This document shows, in pieces, positions 60,101 to 64,000 of a stretch of 64,000 bases of DNA. This DNA comes from Lepisosteus oculatus. Lineage: Eukaryota; Chordata; Actinopteri; Semionotiformes; Lepisosteidae. The stretch spans positions 76,693,722 through 76,757,721 of the forward strand of contig NC_090696.1 in the NCBI RefSeq assembly GCF_040954835.1. The letters are read 5' to 3'. Under the pieces are notes generated by a model. That model had not been told where the DNA came from. It worked only from the letters and a program-made list of their open reading frames with translations, and did no database searches. Both the position numbers and the translations under genes were made by a program. How positions within the stretch are numbered: the first letter of the stretch is position 1; each line of letters begins with the position of its first letter.

Positions 60101-61144
60101 GAAGCAAACTGCAGAGATACACATTAGCCAACGCTGACGTGGGAAAGACACACAATGACCACAGTTACAGCAAATGAGCTCTTTCTCTGAGGCAATGTTC
60201 CCACGAAACGCCATGTTCACAGCTGATATCTCAAGAAAGCTGTGCAGTTCTAGAAGAACCGTTTGCCGAAAGGTACGAACCCACCCCCCCAGACAAATCC
60301 CCTGTACAGCCACATCAGAGGTGCCCTGTGTACTTACATGTTAAGGCTGATAGTTGTGTTGTTGACTGTGAAGGGTATTCTGTATTCCACATCTTTCTGG
60401 ATCTCTGCTAGGCTGTAGGGAGAATTGAATATACCTTCACGTTCAGAAGATAACCAACGGATATTTTAAACATACAGGAAGGCTATTTTAAATGTTAAAA
60501 ACGGAGATAAAAAAATAACGCAGCGTGTCGTGTTTAGAATTTTGAGGTTTTAACTCATTTTTATTCGGCTGTTTCTCAAGTGCCCCAACCCCTCTTCGAA
60601 CATTTGTTTTTTCATAATTTCACTTTCACGTGAGAAACGAAAGTCAAAAGATGTCCACGTCAGTCCGCGGCAAATCACAATTCCTTCACCCCTCATTCAC
60701 CTTTCGACCAGTTACACAGGATCCGTGTAACGACCGGCCTTTCACCATGCAATGGTCTGACTTTGAAGAAGTGCCACTTTTGAGCATTCGGCCGAGCCAG
60801 ACTACTGAGTTCAGGGAATTTCCATATTAACGTCATACTCATCCCATCGCCCAGTACCGGTAAATGTTTTTTTAGCACCGTCATCAACCGCTTACTGCCC
60901 TGAGACATCAGCCGGCATGTAAAGTGCCTTTGTTTTTTAGCTTTGCCTCTTAGGGTCACAAACAGTCCAAGACTTTAATCTGGGGCCAGCAGGAAAAAGA
61001 CGAGACACGTGTGGGAAAAGATGGAAGTACTTACTTGGAGTGGGCAGCTTTGAGCGACTCGATTTGCCTCTGCCTCTGCTGCTGTAAACTGTTCAGAGGT
61101 GGAAGCGGTCCAGATCCCTTGGACAAGGGGAAAATCCAGTTCAT
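54094..61144 (-). CDS. VPS37A: VPS37A, ESCRT-I subunit, complete CDS
   Basis: A subunit of the ESCRT-I complex (with TSG101, VPS28 and MVB12/UBAP1) that sorts ubiquitinated cargo at endosomes and takes part in phagophore closure. Eleven coding exons in consistent phase give 387 residues, against 397 in human: 61144-61035, 60412-60338, 60108-59991, 59244-59144, 57882-57675, 56608-56538, 56184-56057, 55961-55903, 55346-55278, 54567-54424, 54174-54094. The N-terminal UEV-like region (about 20-135) contains LLPPQFPQEKPTVSVFP. A Pro/Ala-rich linker (135-204) follows. The C-terminal VPS37/Mod(r) helical domain (about 225-375) contains LPQLKQVTSDKDDLVQN and ALQARLKVAAHQAEEESE. The start MNWIFPLSKG resembles the mammalian N terminus. 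It is convergent with MTMR7 and head-to-head with CNOT7, as in human. Confidence 0.96.
54424..54567 (-). CDS. VPS37A: VPS37A exon 10
   Basis: 48 codons, SCSLSALQARLKVAAHQAEE through GKTDIDDFLTNFMEKRT. Donor GTACGT. Confidence 0.95.
54670..54960 (+). repeat. SINE-tail-like sequence plus (CAA)n low-complexity tract
   Basis: CAAGTTTATTGTCATTACAC then CGAAATGCT resembles a fish SINE/LINE end. It runs into (ACA)n at 54780-54799 and further A/C-rich runs. Lies in VPS37A intron 9. Confidence 0.55.
55278..55346 (-). CDS. VPS37A: VPS37A exon 9
   Basis: 23 codons, YELLNQLKSAFETKMQRQHE LSE, a coiled-coil helix. Acceptor TTGTTTTCAG, donor GTAAGG. Confidence 0.94.
55903..55961 (-). CDS. VPS37A: VPS37A exon 8
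   Basis: 59 nt, KNLQLEPQLEGKRQEMLYK. Acceptor TTCATACAG, donor GTAAGT. Confidence 0.93.
56057..56184 (-). CDS. VPS37A: VPS37A exon 7
   Basis: 128 nt, IAQLKDLSDQEDLLLQHFIR then LPQLKQVTSDKDDLVQNIID, start of the Mod(r) domain. Donor GCAA|GTACGT. Confidence 0.94.
56538..56608 (-). CDS. VPS37A: VPS37A exon 6
   Basis: 71 nt, AGLNGHTYKMPEIPETFPEL TEL, ending in phase 2 at GAG|GTAAAT. Confidence 0.92.
57115..57664 (+). mobile_element. 5S-derived SINE, full length
   Basis: Head CCAGCACCTGGATGGGAGAC CTCCTGGGAA, body blocks shared with the other copies (CTGACTCTCTGTGGTCAATA, TCTCGAAAAGAGTAGGGGTG, ATCATCCAGGTGG), 3' end GTCCAGAAAAGCACTACGTA and an (AAT)n tail. It lies antisense in VPS37A intron 5. 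Confidence 0.85.
57675..57882 (-). CDS. VPS37A: VPS37A exon 5
   Basis: 208 nt, GC-rich, encoding the Pro-rich linker from LYNKPSGMAPYPPQGFHF to DLPLPVPTADSQ. The donor CAG|GTGCGC is weak and is followed after about 10 nt by a SINE tail. Confidence 0.93.
59144..59244 (-). CDS. VPS37A: VPS37A exon 4
   Basis: FGMHSDLGKVIQSLLDEFWK then NPPALASGSASFP, ending in phase 2 at donor TT|GTGAGT. Confidence 0.94.
59502..59838. mobile_element. possible solo LTR
   Basis: Starts TGTAGCGCCC and ends GCCTACA (5-bp TGTAG/CTACA inverted ends). An AATAAA lies near the 3' end, as in LTR R regions. No target duplication was found. Lies in VPS37A intron 3. Confidence 0.35.
59991..60108 (-). CDS. VPS37A: VPS37A exon 3
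   Basis: ILLPPQFPQEKPTVSVFPCV to GTIITSPLITN, core of the UEV-like fold. Acceptor TATCTCTGCAG, donor GTAAGT. Confidence 0.95.
60338..60412 (-). CDS. VPS37A: VPS37A exon 2
   Basis: 75 nt, LAEIQKDVEYRIPFTVNNTT ISLN. Acceptor CTCCCTACAG, donor AT|GTAAGT. Confidence 0.93.
61035..61144 (-). CDS. VPS37A: VPS37A exon 1
   Basis: ATG at 61144; MNWIFPLSKGSGPLPPLNSL then QQQRQRQIESLKAAHS. Donor AA|GTAAGT. Ends in phase 2. Confidence 0.92.
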
Positions 61145-61490
61145 CCTCCTTTAATCGGGGCAGGAGCTGAACTCGACGGCTACTTAGTCGCTCAACAGTC
61201 GAAACTGGAGATACGGCAGGGACTGCGACGGCAAGCCCCGACAACAACAACAACAAAAAGTCAAACCGCACCGGACTTAAACGCACGTCTTGAGCTTGAA
61301 CATGTCTAAACGCGAGGATGGTCGCTCAATCTACGTCGCCTGCGAAAGCATGTTTCTCAGTTTCGCACTGTCACCCCAGCGCAAAGCCCACTGAAAACCA
61401 CATACGCTACAAAAAAACAAAAATTAGGAAGAACACTAGCCCCGAGCTTGCAGGCAGTGCTGCGGTTGTGTTGACTGTGCCATACGTCAT

Positions 61491-61496
61491 CACGTG
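61491..61496. promoter_or_regulatory. E-box CACGTG
   Basis: Palindromic CACGTG within TACGTCATCACGTG, next to a half CRE. Factor binding is inferred. Confidence 0.45.
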
Positions 61497-61543
61497 TTTT
61501 CCGCAAGGGCTGTTAAAATATTCGACAACACAGTAGAGACCGG

Positions 61544-61551
61544 TTTGGCGC
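61544..61551. promoter_or_regulatory. E2F-like site TTTGGCGC
   Basis: Matches the TTTSSCGC consensus inside the divergent promoter. Confidence 0.45.
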
Positions 61552-61688
61552 CACCTTAAATACGCCCCTCTCTTTTTTTTTATCCGGCGTTGAAATGATT
61601 ATTTTCTAAAATTAAAAAGAAATAATAAGCCTCAAAACCATTTCGACCCCTCTGCCTCCGGGTGGAAAGGTCAGGACGCGCAAGTTGA

Positions 61689-61696
61689 TGACGTCA
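61689..61696. promoter_or_regulatory. full CRE TGACGTCA
   Basis: Perfect palindromic cAMP-response element just upstream of the inferred CNOT7 first exon; a common core site in CpG-type divergent promoters. Confidence 0.6.
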
Positions 61697-61739
61697 CGGG
61701 TTCGCGTGTGGGGTTGTGATGGGAAGTTCGGAGGTGGAG

Positions 61740-61875
61740 GCTGTATGTCGTTTTCGGTCTTTCTTAAAATAAAACTGTTAAAAAAAGTTAGATTCCAAGC
61801 CCCGGTCCTTTCTAATCAAGGTAATTATTTATTATTGGAAAAATGTAGCTTCCATGTGACTAGATGTGACAAGAG
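61740..61875 (+). other. CNOT7: CNOT7 non-coding first exon (inferred)
   Basis: The start is approximate. It ends at a strong donor AAGAG|GTAAGT (61876); an alternative donor CAAG|GTAATT lies at 61821. It precedes the first coding exon with a 1.3-kb intron, matching the usual CNOT7 layout with an untranslated exon 1. Confidence 0.5.
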
Positions 61876-63148
61876 GTAAGTTCAAGTTCAGAATAGCCAA
61901 TTTGCAACTGCTAACACGAGCCCCGCATCGGGGCGAGTACAACTTATAAGGGCTTTCACAAAGCTCAGAGGAGTCTTTTAACATACATATATCACGTGTA
62001 GCTGACTCGTCCCCTTCTTTATTCTATATGTTTCTGTTATGAGCCTGCTCACGTAGAAAAGCCGTTCACGTTGTGGTAGCAGGGATCATGGCGTCATGTC
62101 AACAACACTACCAGAGACGTACAGTAGCGATGTTGAGTGTTAGCGATTGCGCGTCGTGTGAGCTTCAAGCCATGTAACTTACAGCGCACATAGACACTGG
62201 AAATAAAATTGACGACTGAACATAACTGGGAAGGTGCTTGGGTTCGTGAATTATTAGGTTGCAATAACATCGTGTCTCCATTTGAGCGATTCATTTTTGT
62301 AGCTGCAGCTGCAGTTTCTTATTTTTGGGCAGTGCGATACTCTACCCCCCCCCCTCCCACCCCCACATTTATAAAAACTGACAGGCCTGTGAGTGTGATA
62401 CTTAGGGGAGAACTGTTAAATACTGGGCTTATCTTATTTTTGGAGTCCTTGCCTTCTAAGTTACAGCATGGAAGAAAGCAGCACAAACCGCATCGTTCAG
62501 ACACTGTTGAGTCACGGTGCAAAATACATTGACATCGTTCATGCGTCTTGAAAAGAGATGGGATTTGGAAGATGGGGACTGATGCTTACCGTTCAGCTTC
62601 AGCTATCGTCTGTGGGTAATTCAGTATTAGAGACAGCTCCAGCAGACGTGTGTTTTTTGATTGATCACTACCCAACTGATTATCATCCTTGTCGGCAACT
62701 TTACTGAATGATCAGTCCTGTGTAAGTGGACTTTTTCAACAAATCAATTCAAATAGTACATATTTATTAAACATGCTTACAAATAACTGTACCTATAGCC
62801 CTAAGTATTTTTTGCTTAATTATATTTTACTTCACCTTTGTACTTTTACATCTTTGGGTTTCAGAGATAGTCTATGCAGGCCTTGTTGATTACTCATAGC
62901 TGTTTGTGTGACATTTTCTTTTTCTAAAAACAGAAATCAAAAGAGTAGGATTTGCAGAATTCAGTGGTACCATAGACTACTGATAGGTATTATATAGACT
63001 CTGGTCATGAAGATTAACCTTGAGCCAGAGACCAATATTTGTGAGTGCATTTGTTGTCTACAATCATTAATTAAAACTTGTCAAATGAATTATACCTCAA
63101 ATGTTCTTTCCGGCATTGCAGTACTCATTGCATTTGTTTGAATTTTAG
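61876..63148 (+). other. CNOT7: CNOT7 intron 1
   Basis: AT-rich, with a C-run near 62347. No repeat family or further exon was recognised. Confidence 0.45.
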
Positions 63149-63241
63149 GTCAAATAAAAGGAACAGGACCCAAATTTCTATGAAATTGTCCCTACCAGCA
63201 AGTTTTGTTGCGTTCGATGCCTTGCATCTAAAAGTGGCATT
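63149..63241 (+). other. CNOT7: CNOT7 5'UTR part of exon 2
   Basis: Sequence between acceptor TTGAATTTTAG (63148) and the start codon. Another acceptor, GGCATTGCAG, ends at 63121, so the leader may be 27 nt longer. Confidence 0.55.
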
Positions 63242-63358
63242 ATGCCAGCAGCAACTGTAGACCATAGCCAAAGAATCTGTGAGGTGTGGGCTTCCAACCT
63301 GGATGAGGAGCTGAAGAGAATCCGCCAAGTGATACGCAAATATAACTACATTGCAATG
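63242..63358 (+). CDS. CNOT7: CNOT7 (CAF1) first coding exon
   Basis: CNOT7 is a DEDD-family 3'-5' exoribonuclease, a catalytic subunit of the CCR4-NOT complex that shortens mRNA poly(A) tails. This exon encodes the first 39 of about 285 residues, MPAATVDHSQRICEVWASNL then DEEL and RQVIRKYNYIAM, ending in phase 0 at donor GTAAGC. The first catalytic Asp (in DTEFPG) would open the next exon, outside the window. CNOT8 is the near paralogue; the N terminus and the neighbour VPS37A favour CNOT7. Confidence 0.94.
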
Positions 63359-64000
63359 GTAAGCTGATGAATATTATTGCTGTCTTCAAATTTGTCAGTC
63401 CTGCAGTGCTCATTTTCAGAAAGACAAAGCTTTTACCAGTCAGAGAGCAAGGTGGTGATCTGTGCTAGGCAGTGTTCCCAGCATTTCTCCGAAGCTCTAT
63501 GGCTGGAGAGCAGTGGGGACCAGAAATGACTGTTACATAAAGTATGCATCTGTGAGGCGGTGAAAAGCAGCTAATTAAATGGTTAAAACACAATTTTAAA
63601 AAATCTTCTAATTTTCTTAAAAACTACAAGATGAGGTGAGAATAGTGTCATACATTTGTAAATATGTAAGTGGTTTCTGAAGTTTGGAGACCATATTCAC
63701 AAGATAGGTGGATAACTATACATTTTACAGTATGATCGCTGTGCTGCTCCATCTGGGAAGAATGGTGTAAAGTTTAAATATCTGAGAAGATGGTGAATCC
63801 AGACACAACTCCAATAGATGGTAAAACATGCACTTAGTTAAGAATATGTAATATGTAATGGTTTTGAAAAAATGAACCATGTGTGGGGAAAAAAAATAAA
63901 ATATTTCTACAAAAGTAAATAAATGAGAAATTTCCAAGTGTTGTGATAAAACTGCACATGGCTGTATACACATGTAAGAAACGGCATAAGTAAAAACGGT
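63359..64000 (+). other. CNOT7: CNOT7 intron 2, to window end
   Basis: AT-rich intron sequence. I looked for the DTEFPG-containing exon and did not find it. Confidence 0.6.

Larger units (their letters stand above)
61145..61739. promoter_or_regulatory. bidirectional promoter VPS37A/CNOT7
   Basis: Less than 0.6 kb separates the VPS37A start codon (minus) from the probable CNOT7 first exon (plus). It holds the E-box, E2F-like and CRE sites listed separately and no TATA box that I can place. Head-to-head arrangement of these genes is also found in human. Confidence 0.7.

Overview
This window is vertebrate nuclear DNA. Genes are split into short exons with consensus GT/AG splice sites, separated by AT-rich introns full of fish-type interspersed repeats (5S-rRNA-derived and tRNA-derived SINEs, LINE and Penelope-like remnants, LTRs, a hAT-like MITE). 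The gene order SLC7A2 - MTMR7 - VPS37A - CNOT7 is the order found on human 8p22, with the same relative orientations. The repeat content points to a ray-finned fish; compact introns and the repeat mix would fit a non-teleost such as gar or bowfin, but I cannot fix the species. No prokaryotic features, CRISPR array or organelle DNA are present.

Layout. (1) 1-9231, minus strand: five coding exons of SLC7A2 (cationic amino acid transporter CAT2), covering roughly residues 1-350; the 3' half, including the CAT2A/CAT2B alternative exons, lies beyond base 1. (2) 9232-33771: a 24.5 kb interval with SLC7A2 upstream introns/promoter and intergenic DNA. It holds a CpG-rich candidate promoter near 12.2-12.6 kb, two Penelope-like palindromes, a solo LTR and many SINE/LINE pieces. 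It may also hold an unassigned minus-strand gene with a membrane-segment exon at 23979-24088. (3) 33772-51500, plus strand: complete MTMR7 coding region in 14 exons (650 aa), with the intact phosphatase motif HCSDGWDRT. (4) 52895-61144, minus strand: complete VPS37A coding region in 11 exons (387 aa), converging on MTMR7. (5) 61145-61760: short bidirectional promoter with CRE, E2F-like and E-box sites. (6) 61740-64000, plus strand: non-coding 5' exon(s) and first coding exon of CNOT7 (39 residues); the rest is outside.

Functionally these are unlinked housekeeping or metabolic genes: arginine/lysine uptake (SLC7A2), endosomal phosphoinositide 3-phosphate removal (MTMR7), ESCRT-I sorting (VPS37A) and CCR4-NOT deadenylation (CNOT7). 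They form a conserved synteny block, not an operon or pathway cluster. I found no convincing new molecular system. The most interesting items are two solo LTRs with perfect 5-bp target duplications (one close to an SLC7A2 exon), a 67-bp perfect palindrome made of Penelope-like termini with a hammerhead-like core, a SINE tail about 10 nt from a VPS37A splice donor, and exon-like minus-strand ORFs with no assignment.
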